DNA from: Flexifilum sp963727545
Lineage (GTDB): Bacteria; Chloroflexota; Anaerolineae; Aggregatilineales; Phototrophicaceae
Reading direction: 5' to 3'
Assembly (NCBI GenBank): GCA_963727545.1
Contig: CAVSGS010000018.1
Location: 93,250 to 157,249, forward strand
DNA length: 64,000 nt
The first letter of the stretch is position 1. Each line of letters begins with the position of its first letter. This document shows positions 52,854-61,426 of this stretch, one piece after another. The translations under genes were made by a program, and so were the position numbers. A model generated the notes under the pieces. That model was given only the letters and a program-made list of their open reading frames with translations, did no database searches and was not told where the DNA came from.

Positions 52854-54056
52854 ATGGAACAAATCACTGCCGCGAGCAATCTAATCATCGAAATGCAGCC
52901 AGAAAGTTGGCGGTTGTTGGTCAACGGTGGCGCTGCCGAACGCTTGCTGGTCGAAGCGCTCCCCGGCGAACCGCTGCACTATGTCCCCAGTTTTGGCAGC
53001 AAGCGGCGCTTGCCGGAAAACGGCAGCCTTGATCCGACCGACATCCAACGGATTGTGCTCGGTTGGTCGGAAAAAGATGCCTCGTGGCATTTAGGGTTGG
53101 TCTTGAACAACGACCTGTCCGACTCGCGGGGCAGCCGCTGGTGTGGACTCGCCCACTGGCACGATCCGCTGGCAAATCAACTCCAAGACCGGGCGGTGCA
53201 AGCCGGTCAAATGCTCGCCCAGCAGATCAACCGCCCGTTCACGATGATCCCGCCGAACGTCGGCGCGGATCTACGTTCGACCGGTGAAACGGCGATCCCG
53301 TCGCCGGAAGCGCGCTGGCAAACGCCGGTGAGCGTGCCGACCGCGCCCGCTTCCGTACCTGCACCTGCCGAAGAAATGCCGATTGAACCACCCCCGCGGG
53401 AGCCGATCCCACAGCCCGATCTACCGCTGCGCTTTGAGTTGTGGACGCTGCACCGTGAGACCCCGGAACGGCTGGAACTGAAACTCGCGCCCTCGTGGGG
53501 GCGCGGCAAGCTGATTCGGGTCGCGTGGAATATCATCTGGCTCGCCGTGTTCATCGTCTTGACGATGACGACGCTGACCAGCGGCATCGCGCTGCCGCGC
53601 CCGGAACTGCTGGTTTATCTCGGCTTTGCCTCGATCGCCGTGTTGGTGATCATCATCCTCTACAACCTCTACCAAACGCTCACTTACACCAACCGGATCA
53701 CCTTCGACCCGGCTGGCGTGCGCTGGTTGAAGGGCAATCGCGTTCAGATGACGATCCCGATTGATGCGTTGCAAGCGGTTTACGCCAGCCAAGTCGTCAG
53801 CAAAATTGACAAGAAGAAGGATCAGCGCAGCGTCGGCTTCGGCGAGATCAATCTGCTGCTGAAAGACGGCGACTTCAAATCGATCCTCGTCCAGCAGCAG
53901 ACCGACGACAAAATCCCGGCGATGGACGATCCGCTGAACGAGGAAGCGATCACGTCGCTGACCGAATACAACGCGCGGACGCACCTGCAAGCCGCCGCGC
54001 TGGAGATCGCGCACGCCCTCAACCTGCCCGCCGAATACGACAAGCGGCTGAAGTAA
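52854..54056 (+). CDS. Hypothetical membrane protein with PH-like C-terminal domain
   Basis: 400 residues, no recognised family. An N-terminal soluble domain of about 110 residues (LIIEMQPESWRLLVNGGAAERLLVEALPGEPLHYVPSFGSKRRL) is followed by a Pro-rich linker, two helices (AVFIVLTMTTLTSGIAL; LVYLGFASIAVLVIIILYNLY) and a beta domain (TNRITFDPAGVRWLKGNRVQMTIPIDALQAVYASQV). The helix-helix-beta order resembles the protein at 13504. The ATG at 52854 is preferred. Confidence 0.55.
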   Translation: MEQITAASNLIIEMQPESWRLLVNGGAAERLLVEALPGEPLHYVPSFGSKRRLPENGSLDPTDIQRIVLGWSEKDASWHLGLVLNNDLSDSRGSRWCGLAHWHDPLANQLQDRAVQAGQMLAQQINRPFTMIPPNVGADLRSTGETAIPSPEARWQTPVSVPTAPASVPAPAEEMPIEPPPREPIPQPDLPLRFELWTLHRETPERLELKLAPSWGRGKLIRVAWNIIWLAVFIVLTMTTLTSGIALPRPELLVYLGFASIAVLVIIILYNLYQTLTYTNRITFDPAGVRWLKGNRVQMTIPIDALQAVYASQVVSKIDKKKDQRSVGFGEINLLLKDGDFKSILVQQQTDDKIPAMDDPLNEEAITSLTEYNARTHLQAAALEIAHALNLPAEYDKRLK

Positions 54057-54058
54057 TT

Positions 54059-54117
54059 GACCCCACCCCAGCGTCGCTCCGCGACGCCTCCCCTCCCCGA
54101 ATTCAGGGAGGGGAGCG
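54059..54117. repeat. CTCCCCTCCC-type hairpin (family G)
   Basis: CCCCACCCCAGCGTCGC, GCGACGCCTCCCCTCCCC and GGGAGGGGAGCG arms. It follows the preceding gene by three bases. The gap to surE (314 bp) otherwise contains a short CTCGGTACCCGGTACTCAG word. Confidence 0.55.
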
Positions 54118-54370
54118 TGCAAAAAACTCTTAAGGCGTCACTAGCGCTGTTTCCTCATCAGCTTCTCCAATACGCTCGTATTTCCCCTGACAACGCTGCG
54201 ATTCCAAAGGCGTGAATTGTTCCTAATCTTTTCCTCAGCACTCGGTACCCGGTACTCAGCACTTCCCTTTAGGCATTAAATCCTGTCGAAATAGATTAAG
54301 TTTTCTGAACACTCGCTTGAATTCGGATTTGAGCGGGATTATCATAAACTGTAATTCTTAAACTAATGGT

Positions 54371-55282
54371 ATGAAACCAATGAGCAACGGAACCACGGAA
54401 CGACCGCTAATCCTTTTCACCAACGATGATGGCATCGCCTCGCCCGGCTTATGGGCGGTGGTCGAGGCATTCGCCGATCTCGGCGACCTGCTGGTCGCTG
54501 CGCCCCAAGAACAGCAGAGCGGCACCGGACGCAGTATGCCGATCACCAGTGAAGGACGAATCCTTGAAGATGTCCGCCTGATCAACGGCGTGGAAACGAC
54601 GGTCTACGCCGTCGATGGCACGCCCGCGCAGGCGATCCAGCACGGCGTCATCGAACTCGCCGACCGGCTGCCGTCGCTGGTCGTGTCCGGCATCAACTAC
54701 GGCGAGAACTGCGGCAACGGCGTGACCATCTCCGGCACCGTCGGGGCGACGCTCGAAGCCGCCAGCCTCGGCATCCCGGCGATCGCGGTCTCGCAGCAGA
54801 CCCCGCGCGACCTGCACCTGACCTACTCCAGCGACGTCGATTTCAGCGTCGCGGCGGCGTTCGCGCGACGCTTCGGCGAGTGGCTGATCGAGAACGACAC
54901 GCCCGACGACGTGGACGTGCTCAAGCTGGACGTGCCGCTCAATGCGACGATGGAGACGCCTTGGAAGATCACGCGGCTGTCACGGCGGCGGGTTTACTGG
55001 CCCACCCGCCCGGAGCGGGTCGCGCTCTCGGACGTGGGGCGGATGGGGTATCGCTTCCACTACGATCCCGCCAATGCCGAGCCGGACTCGGATGTGTATT
55101 GTGTGCTGCACGAAGGGCACATCTCGGTCACACCGATCAGCCTTGACCTGACCTCGCGCACCGATCCGTATCGCTTGCGCCAACTGGTCACCGGCGAGCG
55201 ACAGTATGCTGAAAAGACGCAGCAGCGCAAACAAGCCCCGCAGCTCGAAGCGCTGCAAGCGGCGATCGACGGCAAGCTGTAA
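54371..55282 (+). CDS. surE: 5'/3'-nucleotidase SurE
   Basis: 303 residues. SurE signature LFTNDDGIASPGLWAVVEAF (Asp19, Asp20 metal ligands), then QSGTGRSMPIT (conserved Ser), SGINYGENCGNG (Asn ligand) and GTVGATLEAASLGIPAIAVS. Divalent-metal nucleotidase acting on nucleoside monophosphates, cytoplasmic, often linked to stress. Somewhat longer than the family's usual 250 residues; the C-terminal extra part has YAEKTQQRKQAPQLEAL. The divergent repeats between surE and the preceding gene show no other gene. Confidence 0.95.
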   Translation: MKPMSNGTTERPLILFTNDDGIASPGLWAVVEAFADLGDLLVAAPQEQQSGTGRSMPITSEGRILEDVRLINGVETTVYAVDGTPAQAIQHGVIELADRLPSLVVSGINYGENCGNGVTISGTVGATLEAASLGIPAIAVSQQTPRDLHLTYSSDVDFSVAAAFARRFGEWLIENDTPDDVDVLKLDVPLNATMETPWKITRLSRRRVYWPTRPERVALSDVGRMGYRFHYDPANAEPDSDVYCVLHEGHISVTPISLDLTSRTDPYRLRQLVTGERQYAEKTQQRKQAPQLEALQAAIDGKL

Positions 55283-55352
55283 GCGCTGGCACGTCGGGGG
55301 CGCACAGCCGTGATACCGCTGTAGGACAACGTGGTTACAGCATTCATTACAG

Positions 55353-55465
55353 ACCTCACCCCTCTGCGCCTCTCAAAGTCGCAATGGAGAGAGGGTAAAA
55401 ACAGGTTACAAAGGGTGTTTAAAGTCCCCTCTCTATGTAATGGAGAGGGGATTTAGGGGTGAGGT
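55353..55465. repeat. Family M element (near-identical to 52534)
   Basis: ACCTCACCCCTCTGCGCC and GGGGTGAGGT ends. It shares a linker (GTAAAAACAGGTTACAAAGG) and the hairpin CCCCTCTCTATGTAATGG with 52534-52644. The left flank ACGTGGTTACAGCATTCAT resembles the flank of the copy at 2713. Confidence 0.8.
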
Positions 55466-55519
55466 CAGCGTAGAGTTAAAAACCGACCCCTGTCAGGGGG
55501 TCGGGGGTGGGGTCATCTT

Positions 55520-56494
55520 TTAGCGTTCCAACACCGTGTCGATCTGCTGCATCTGCTCGGCGCTGAGCGGACCGAAACGCAGCGCGCCGCAGTTTTCCTC
55601 GGCTTGCGCCAGCGTGCGATAGCCGGGGATCGGAATGTTCTTGTCGCTCCGCGCCCACAGCCAGCCGATCGCGCCCTGCGCCAGCGTGCGCCCGCCGCTG
55701 GTCAGAATGTCGCGGATCGCTTCCATCTTGCCCAGCCATTCGGGGTTGGGCTTGCCGTCCTTGAAATACTTCATCCACGTCGGCGCATTCGGACCGCGCA
55801 CGTCGTCGCTCGGCAAGGTCGTGTCCGGTTTGTACTTACCGGTCAGCAGACCCATCGCCAGCGGTCCGCGATTGATCGCCGCGAGATTGAATTCGTCGCA
55901 CACGGCGAGGATGTCCGGCGCGTCGTCGAGCACGTTTAGCTCGACCTGAATCGACGTGCAGTGTTCGCCCTGCGCGAACACTCGCGCCCGATCCGGAAAG
56001 TCGGTGCTCCATCCGTAAGCGCGAACCTTGCCCGCCTTGACCAGTTCTTCTAGCGTTGTCCGCACCGGCTCGGCTTGATCCGCCGGATAATCGTTCATGT
56101 GGAACTGATACAGGTCGATGTAATCCGTCTTCAGCCGCCGCAGCGAGGCTTCGCAGAATTCGCGGATCGACTGCGGATCGGCGCTGCCGAGTGGACGCGC
56201 CTTTGACGCTTCAGTTGGCAAGTAGCTGAATTTGGTGGCGATCACCACCTGATCGCGCTTGCCCTTGAGCGCCTCAGCCAGCATACTCTCGCTGTGTCCC
56301 GCGCCATAGGCGTCGGCGGTGTCGAAGAAGGTGACGCCTAGTTCCAGCGCCTTGTGGATGCCCAGCACCGACTGCTCGTCGTCGGCACCGCCGCCCCAGC
56401 CACTGCCTCCAACTGCCCATAACCCCATGCCCATCGCGCTGATCTCGATTCCGCTGCGTCCGAGCTGACGGGTTAATGTCGTTGATGTACTCAT
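55520..56494 (-). CDS. Aldo/keto reductase (third paralogue)
   Basis: 324 residues. Catalytic tetrad Asp58, Tyr63, Lys88, His132 (FFDTADAYGAGHSE, IATKFSY, YQFHMND). The motif KNIPIPGYRTLAQAEENCGAL resembles the NADP-site of the AKR4-type. AGGAG lies about 10 bases before the ATG at 56494; a longer ORF starts at 56566. A MerR regulator is encoded 576 bases upstream on the same strand, with a small ORF between. Confidence 0.9.
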   Translation of the reverse strand: MSTSTTLTRQLGRSGIEISAMGMGLWAVGGSGWGGGADDEQSVLGIHKALELGVTFFDTADAYGAGHSESMLAEALKGKRDQVVIATKFSYLPTEASKARPLGSADPQSIREFCEASLRRLKTDYIDLYQFHMNDYPADQAEPVRTTLEELVKAGKVRAYGWSTDFPDRARVFAQGEHCTSIQVELNVLDDAPDILAVCDEFNLAAINRGPLAMGLLTGKYKPDTTLPSDDVRGPNAPTWMKYFKDGKPNPEWLGKMEAIRDILTSGGRTLAQGAIGWLWARSDKNIPIPGYRTLAQAEENCGALRFGPLSAEQMQQIDTVLER

Positions 56495-56654
56495 AAATCT
56501 TTTCTCCTCATCAATGATTTGCCGGAGCGACCAGCGCCCCGGCTTTTCGACCAGATTTTGACACACCCGGGACGATCTGTCAGGTCACCCCGGCTCAATG
56601 GTTCGCCGCGATCTCTTACCTCATCCCGTCTACTGAGTGGCTCACCTACGGCGC

Positions 56655-56700
56655 TCTCCCCTCTCCCCGCTTGCGTGGGAGAGGGGTCGGGGCAGAGGGG
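56655..56700. repeat. Short family M hairpin
   Basis: CTCCCCTCTCCCCGCTTGCG pairs with GGGAGAGGGG and is followed by TCGGGGCAGAGGGGG. Confidence 0.55.
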
Positions 56701-56708
56701 GCGTTAGG

Positions 56709-56942
56709 TTAGCACGGGCTTTCGCACGGCGACTCGGTGATCGAGTACGCCTCCCGCCGCGCATTTAGGTTGCGCAGCTTCACCCCGGCGACGATCAACA
56801 GTTCGCTGAGCATCAGCGCGATCTGCCAGATCATCTGCGAGGTCAGCGACGGCGGCGATGGCTCGTCATCCCACGCGGCGATCCGATCGGCAATCTCCTG
56901 CTGGGCTTTGAAACTTGAACGGTTAGAGGTAAACGGATCCAT
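56709..56942 (-). CDS. Hypothetical small protein
   Basis: 77 residues, unrecognised. MDPFTSNRSSFKAQQEIADRIAAWDDEP is followed by a hydrophobic segment (MIWQIALMLSELLIVAGVKL) that could be one membrane helix. GGGA lies before the ATG. It sits between merR and the third aldo/keto reductase, both on the same strand, with a 130-bp gap from merR. A real gene is plausible but not assured. Confidence 0.45.
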   Translation of the reverse strand: MDPFTSNRSSFKAQQEIADRIAAWDDEPSPPSLTSQMIWQIALMLSELLIVAGVKLRNLNARREAYSITESPCESPC

Positions 56943-57069
56943 CAGGTTCCCTCACTTTCTTGCACTTGATACGGTTGTCACTGAGCGAAATCGAACGAGG
57001 CTCTGGTCGTCTTAGGCGACCAAAAGGGAAGTTAGTCTGTCAATACGGTGGTGAAGCGAGATCGGTGGG

Positions 57070-57477
57070 TTAGCGAGCGGTTTCTCGCGGCTGGGCAGCC
57101 TGCTCCACGACGATCCCTTCGTAGTAGTCGATCTTGTAATCGATGACTTTCAGGTGATCGCGCAGTTCGTCCATGTGCGTTTCGACGCGCTGGCGGAGTT
57201 CTTTGAGCATGTCGACGCGCTCAGCCAAAGTCTCATCGCCGAGGCGCTGCAGTTCGGCATAGCGCTGCATCTCTTGGATCGACATGCCGGTCGCCCGCAG
57301 CTTGTTGAGAAACTGAATCCACCCAATGTCATCGTCCGAGTAGCGACGATGCGTGTTCTCCGCTCGTCCAATCGAATGGATAAGCCCGATGCGCTCATAG
57401 TAGCGCAGCGTATGAACGCTCAGTCCGGTTGCCTCAGCAACCTGCTGGATGGTGTAGACGTCGGTTTTTATGTTCAT
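57070..57477 (-). CDS. MerR family transcriptional regulator
   Basis: 135 residues. Winged helix VYTIQQVAEATGLSVHTLRYYERIGLIHSIGRAENTHRRYSDDDIGWIQFLNKLRATGMSIQEMQRYAEL (1-78), then a coiled-coil helix (AERVDMLKELRQRVETHMDELRDHLKVIDYKIDYYEG). No conserved cysteine triad of metal sensors is present, so the signal is not a heavy metal. Family members bend DNA to activate promoters with a 19-bp spacer; such a promoter lies directly upstream of this gene. Likely targets are itself and possibly the downstream reductase. Confidence 0.93.
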   Translation of the reverse strand: MNIKTDVYTIQQVAEATGLSVHTLRYYERIGLIHSIGRAENTHRRYSDDDIGWIQFLNKLRATGMSIQEMQRYAELQRLGDETLAERVDMLKELRQRVETHMDELRDHLKVIDYKIDYYEGIVVEQAAQPRETAR

Positions 57478-57483
57478 GGCTCT

Positions 57484-57514
57484 AGTCTACAAGTTAGAGT
57501 GCACTCTAAGTCAA
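57484..57514 (-). promoter_or_regulatory. MerR-type autoregulated promoter with perfect palindromic operator
   Basis: On the minus strand TTGACT (57509-57514), 19-base spacer, TAGACT (57484-57489). The perfect palindrome TTAGAGTGCACTCTAA (57494-57509) fills the spacer. The 19-base spacing is typical of MerR-activated promoters. The -10 box ends six bases before the ATG, implying a leaderless mRNA. Confidence 0.85.
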
Positions 57515-57637
57515 GCCCCCAATTTCCCGCCTCAGCTACGCCGCTGGCTGAGGGAAATTGAAGACGCGCTTTTCAGCGCGCCTTCGTTCCGCTCTACGAG
57601 CACAACTGAGTTCTGCCCCTAAAGTCCATCATTCGTT

Positions 57638-57859
57638 TTAGAGCAATTCGATAAATTCATCCACCGTCAACCGAGACTGTTTGAGAATCGCCTTCAACGT
57701 CCCTCGATCAAGTTCGCGGTGCAAGGGCACCGTCGTGATCGCTGGCGGATCGCGCCGCTGCATGAAAACGTGGTCGCCTTTTTGCCGCCTGATTTCGAAA
57801 CCCGCTCGCTGAAGGGCGTTGATACACTCGCGCCCTGACACGACCGGGAGCTTAGGCAT
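57638..57859 (-). CDS. hicA: HicA family toxin
   Basis: 73 residues with the HicA double-stranded RNA-binding-like fold: MPKLPVVSGRECINALQRAGFEIRRQKGDHVFMQRRD (catalytic His in GDHVFM) and TTVPLHRELDRGTLKAILKQSRLTVDEFIELL. HicA proteins are mRNA ribonucleases in type II toxin-antitoxin systems. The start overlaps the upstream hicB gene by eight bases, the less common antitoxin-first order. Confidence 0.93.
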   Translation of the reverse strand: MPKLPVVSGRECINALQRAGFEIRRQKGDHVFMQRRDPPAITTVPLHRELDRGTLKAILKQSRLTVDEFIELL

Positions 57860-58064
57860 TGACGGTTACAAGCTGCATCTGCTGATGGTCTTCAGGGATT
57901 GGCTGACCGTCAGCTTGCAAAACTTCAAGGTACAACTCAATCGCCTCCTTGACGTTTTCTAGCGCTTCGTCGCGCGTTGCACCTTGGCTGATACAACCGG
58001 GCAGGCTCGGCACTTCGGCGACCCAATAGCCATCTTCGCCGGGATAGACCAGTACTTGACGCAC
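57852..58064 (-). CDS. hicB: HicB family antitoxin
   Basis: 70 residues: MRQVLVYPGEDGYWVAEVPSLPGCISQGATRDEALENVKEAIELYLEVLQADGQPIPED. This is the partial RNase-H fold typical of short HicB proteins. I chose the GTG at 58064 because GGAGG lies six bases upstream; an ATG at 58097 gives a poorer N-terminus. It binds the HicA toxin and may repress the operon, though no DNA-binding domain (HTH or RHH) is visible here. Confidence 0.92.
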   Translation of the reverse strand: MRQVLVYPGEDGYWVAEVPSLPGCISQGATRDEALENVKEAIELYLEVLQADGQPIPEDHQQMQLVTVNA

Positions 58065-58118
58065 CGTCACCCTCCAATCCCATCTTGTAACGCGCATTCT
58101 AGCACAAAACGAGCGCGG

Positions 58119-58586
58119 CTAAGCCAGCGTCTTGATCACCTGCGCAATGTGATTCACGTCGTGATGCGTCACGTTGAGCGCCTGATCCAGCACCGTGATC
58201 GCGCCCCACGACGGATGCACCCCCGTCCGCTGCCACTGCTCCATCGACAGCCCGCTGAGGTAGTCGATGAAGGCGCGCCGACGGCTCAGGAAACTGGCGA
58301 GGACGTCCACGAGCGGCTGCGTCGCATAGCCATGCTGCCGCACCAGTTCTTCTTGATTGTAGGAGCCGAGCGCGGGTGAATCGCCGTCGATCATCGCCCG
58401 CGTGCGCTCCAAAAAGATTTGGTCGTAGTCATTCAGGTGACCGACGATCTCGATCACGTTCCAGCCGTCGGGACCATCGGTAGCGCTGCTCGCCCGCTGC
58501 TGATCGACTCCTTGCAGGATCGTCTGCAAAATGATCGGGGTTCGCGGCAAATCGAGCAGGGTTTTTTCCGGCGTGAAGATCGGCAT
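58119..58586 (-). CDS. DinB family protein
   Basis: 155 residues, four-helix bundle of the DinB/YfiT-like family. The metal-binding histidines are visible in VIEIVGHLNDYDQ (His50) and NVTHHDVNHIAQV (His140, His144). Family members include thiol-dependent transferases; substrate unknown. Alternative: a stress-induced metalloprotein. It is upstream of hicB on the same strand with a 54-base gap. Confidence 0.9.
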   Translation of the reverse strand: MPIFTPEKTLLDLPRTPIILQTILQGVDQQRASSATDGPDGWNVIEIVGHLNDYDQIFLERTRAMIDGDSPALGSYNQEELVRQHGYATQPLVDVLASFLSRRRAFIDYLSGLSMEQWQRTGVHPSWGAITVLDQALNVTHHDVNHIAQVIKTLA

Positions 58587-58646
58587 ATCGTCTCCTTATT
58601 CGAGCGCTGCCTCGTGCTGGTACTCGGTGCTCATCGCTCGACAGCC

Positions 58647-59609
58647 TTAATCGCTGCTGGCGTCGCGCTGTTCCGCGTTGAACCGATCCAAGCCTTCCCA
58701 GTCACCGCGCGCGGCATATGCCGCCTGTTGCGTCCACGTATCCACCTCGCCGACCAAGCGCACGCTGCCCGCTTCCAATGCGGCAAGCAGCGCCTCGCTG
58801 GTGCTGTTGGCGAGCTTCTGGAACGAGTCGATCCCGGCGTCTCTGAGTGCCCGCGCCGACTTCGCGCCGATACCCCGCACTTTGGTCAAGTCATCCGGCT
58901 TGCCGGTCGTGGCATTGCCGCTGGACTGAGCCGCCACCCGCGGGCTAGCGACTTCCTCGCTGACCTGTTCCGGCTCGTCCGGCTGCGGCGGCGCGGACGT
59001 CGTCGCGGCGACGACCTCGGCTTCCGGCTCATTGTGTTCTGATTCGGTTTCACTGCTTTTAGCTGGCGGAGTCGCTGGTGGTTCTTTTTTTGCCGTCTTG
59101 GTATCCGCATCAGCGGCTTCCGTTTTCGCCGAGTAGTTGACCTCCGGCGCGGGCTTGCCGGTATCCTCATCCTTCGCGAGCGGGATTTGCTGGCTGGGTC
59201 CTTCGGCGACGACCTCGGTCTCTGGTTCGTCGGCAGGCGCGCCCATGAAGGGGATCACGCCTTCTTCCTCCACCGAGACGACGCGCTGAACTTCCGCTTC
59301 GTCGGGGTCAGGGCGGATAGTCATCGTCTGCGGCAGGGGAACGGTCGTCGCCGTGACACGATAGCTGTGAACGTCGCCGCCGGGCAGCGCATCCATTGCT
59401 TCAGCTTCATCCGGCTCAGCGCCCGGCTGCTTGACGCCCAACTGGTAGCGCAGCGAGAGCGCAAAGCCCGCGCCGATCACGAACAACAGCAGCGGCAGCC
59501 ACCAATCTCCGGCAGGCGCGCTCTCAACGATCCGGGTCATCGCAACGAACAAGGCTGCCATCAAGAACAAGATCGCCAGCAGCGTTCGCGTCGACCGATC
59601 AACAGGCAT
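58647..59609 (-). CDS. Membrane protein with helix-hairpin-helix domain
   Basis: 320 residues: two N-terminal membrane helices (TLLAILFLMAALFVAMTRIV, WWLPLLLFVIGAGFALSL), a long acidic, Pro/Lys/Glu-rich linker (about 70-235), and a C-terminal helix-hairpin-helix domain DDLTKVRGIGAKSARALRDAGIDSFQKLANSTSEALLAALEAG followed by WTQQAAYAARGDWEGL. Such HhH tails are often DNA-binding; a membrane tether to DNA is imaginable. It lies alone. Nothing is known of its function. Confidence 0.72.
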   Translation of the reverse strand: MPVDRSTRTLLAILFLMAALFVAMTRIVESAPAGDWWLPLLLFVIGAGFALSLRYQLGVKQPGAEPDEAEAMDALPGGDVHSYRVTATTVPLPQTMTIRPDPDEAEVQRVVSVEEEGVIPFMGAPADEPETEVVAEGPSQQIPLAKDEDTGKPAPEVNYSAKTEAADADTKTAKKEPPATPPAKSSETESEHNEPEAEVVAATTSAPPQPDEPEQVSEEVASPRVAAQSSGNATTGKPDDLTKVRGIGAKSARALRDAGIDSFQKLANSTSEALLAALEAGSVRLVGEVDTWTQQAAYAARGDWEGLDRFNAEQRDASSD

Positions 59610-59696
59610 GGTCTATCTCCCTCGTACAGTCTCCGGGATTATGCCAATATTATGACACACATCTCCGACCGAAACCAAACCGGTAATGATCAATGC

Positions 59697-59726
59697 TTGA
59701 CAACCCATATTTTCGTCCCGCATAAT
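59697..59726 (+). promoter_or_regulatory. Promoter of the MFS gene with a long leader
   Basis: TTGACA (59697-59702), 18-base spacer, CATAAT (59721-59726). The ATG is at 59916, so the leader is about 180 bases, with a GCTGACCCGTCAGC hairpin near 59808-59822. No known riboswitch is recognised. This is the only feature seen in the 59610-59915 gap. Confidence 0.5.
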
Positions 59727-59915
59727 AGACGCGATTGACCCCGAAAGGACGGTTCCCGCTGATCGACCTGCACACATAACATCTGCCTAGATTGCAAGGT
59801 TAGTTTGCTGACCCGTCAGCCTAGTTGCTGACTCCGCCTTCAGTCTCGCGCGCTTGCGGATCGGCGATCCACTGGATCGCTTATTCGCGCCGCTGCTTGT
59901 GTGCAAGGAAACCGC

Positions 59916-61157
59916 ATGAATAACCCATCGCGCCGCTTCGACCCGGTGCGGATCTATCTGCTGCTAGAGGGCGTCTCGGCGCTGCTGTTCGGCGTCGTCG
60001 TGACGATTTACGTCGTCTTCTACGCCCAAACCGTCGGGCTGAGCACGCTTCAGATCGTCCTGTTCGGCACGGTCTTCGAGACCACCATTTTCTTATTCGA
60101 AATCCCCACCGGCATCGTCGCCGACGTCTACAGCCGCCGCCTGTCGGTGATCCTCGGCATTCTGCTGACCGGCGCTGCCTACGTCGTCGAGGGACTGGTG
60201 CCGACCTTCGCCGTCGTCCTCGCGGCGGAGGTGATCACCGGCATCGGCGCGACCTTCCTCAGCGGCGCGACCGAGGCGTGGATCGCCGATGAGGTCGGCG
60301 CGGATCGCGTCGGTGCGGTCTACGTACGCGGCGCGCAGGTCAAGCAGATCGCCGCCATCGCCGGGATCGTGATCAGCGTGCTGCTCGCCAGCGTCGATCT
60401 GACCATCCCCTTCGTCGCGGCGGGCGCGATCTTCCTGCTGCTTGCCATTTTCTTGATCGTCTACATGCCCGAAGCTGGCTTTAAGCCGACGCCGCGATCC
60501 GAGCGGACGACGTGGCGCTCGCTGACGGCGACCCTCCGCGACGGCGCGCGGCTGATCCGCTTGCGTCCGCTGCTGCTGTTCATCCTCGGCTACACTTTCA
60601 TCTTCGCCTTTCACGGCGAGGGCTTCGATCATCTGTGGCAGAAGCACGTCCTCGACGACTTCACCCTGCCCGCGCTTGGATCGCTCGATCCGGTCGTCTG
60701 GTTCGGCGTCTTCAGCCTCGGCGCGAACCTGCTCGGTCTCGGCTTGAGCGAGATCGTCCGCCGCCGCGTCGATCTGCGCGACGGGCGGCTCGCGGCGCGC
60801 GCCCTGCTGCTGATCACGGCGCTCCAGCCGGTCGGCATCCTGATCTTCAGCCTGACCGGGAACTTCGCCGCCGCGCTGATCGCCTTCTGGGGGATCATGG
60901 CGCTGCGCGGCGCGGGCGAGCCGGTAGGCCGGGCGTGGCTCAACGGCAATCTGGAGCCGTCCAGCCGCGCGACCATGTTCTCGGTCGCCTCGCAGACCGG
61001 CGCGTTCGGCGAGATCGTCGGCGGACCGCCGGTCGGCTGGATCGGGCAGGCGTTTTCCGTCCGCGCCGCCCTCGCCTCCACCGCCGCGATCCTCGCCCTG
61101 ACCGTCCCGCTGCTCGCCGCCGCGCTGCGGCGCAGAACCGTGAGCGAGACCGAATAG
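59916..61157 (+). CDS. MFS transporter
   Basis: 413 residues, about 12 membrane segments. Early motif FEIPTGIVADVYSRRLSVILG (about 52-72) is the loop 2-3 signature of a broad MFS_1 group, and EVITGIGATFLSGATEAWIADEV (about 104-126) matches the tetracycline-like exporter branch. ATG at 59916 has AAGGAAA upstream; an in-frame start at 59901 is less likely. Substrate unknown. Third MFS protein in the window and not closely similar to the other two. Confidence 0.87.
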   Translation: MNNPSRRFDPVRIYLLLEGVSALLFGVVVTIYVVFYAQTVGLSTLQIVLFGTVFETTIFLFEIPTGIVADVYSRRLSVILGILLTGAAYVVEGLVPTFAVVLAAEVITGIGATFLSGATEAWIADEVGADRVGAVYVRGAQVKQIAAIAGIVISVLLASVDLTIPFVAAGAIFLLLAIFLIVYMPEAGFKPTPRSERTTWRSLTATLRDGARLIRLRPLLLFILGYTFIFAFHGEGFDHLWQKHVLDDFTLPALGSLDPVVWFGVFSLGANLLGLGLSEIVRRRVDLRDGRLAARALLLITALQPVGILIFSLTGNFAAALIAFWGIMALRGAGEPVGRAWLNGNLEPSSRATMFSVASQTGAFGEIVGGPPVGWIGQAFSVRAALASTAAILALTVPLLAAALRRRTVSETE

Positions 61158-61198
61158 AACTGTCCTATAATTGCAGATGAGTGGATCGAGGAGACAGC

Positions 61199-61426
61199 AT
61201 GAACATTTACGAGGAAGTGGTCACCAAAGCCGATCAGCTCTCGCTAGCGGAGAAAGCGCGCCTGCTTGAGCACATCAGCGCGTCAATGCGCCACGATTTA
61301 GAGCTTGAGGCATTTAAACGCATGTCTTGGCGTGAATTTGTCAATAACACCGCCGGGATTCTTGCCGACGATCCGATTGAGCGCCCGCCGCAGCTTCCAC
61401 TCGAAGAACGCGAGCCGCTGGAATGA
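61199..61426 (+). CDS. VapB-type antitoxin
   Basis: 75 residues: MNIYEEVVTKADQLSLAEKARLLEHISASMRHDLELEAFKRMSWREFVNNTAGILADDPIER. A helical N-terminus LSLAEKARLLEHI that resembles the toxin-binding segment of short antitoxins, with no clear DNA-binding motif. GAGGAGAC precedes the ATG at 61199. It overlaps vapC by four bases (ATGA), as toxin-antitoxin pairs do. Confidence 0.8.
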   Translation: MNIYEEVVTKADQLSLAEKARLLEHISASMRHDLELEAFKRMSWREFVNNTAGILADDPIERPPQLPLEEREPLE

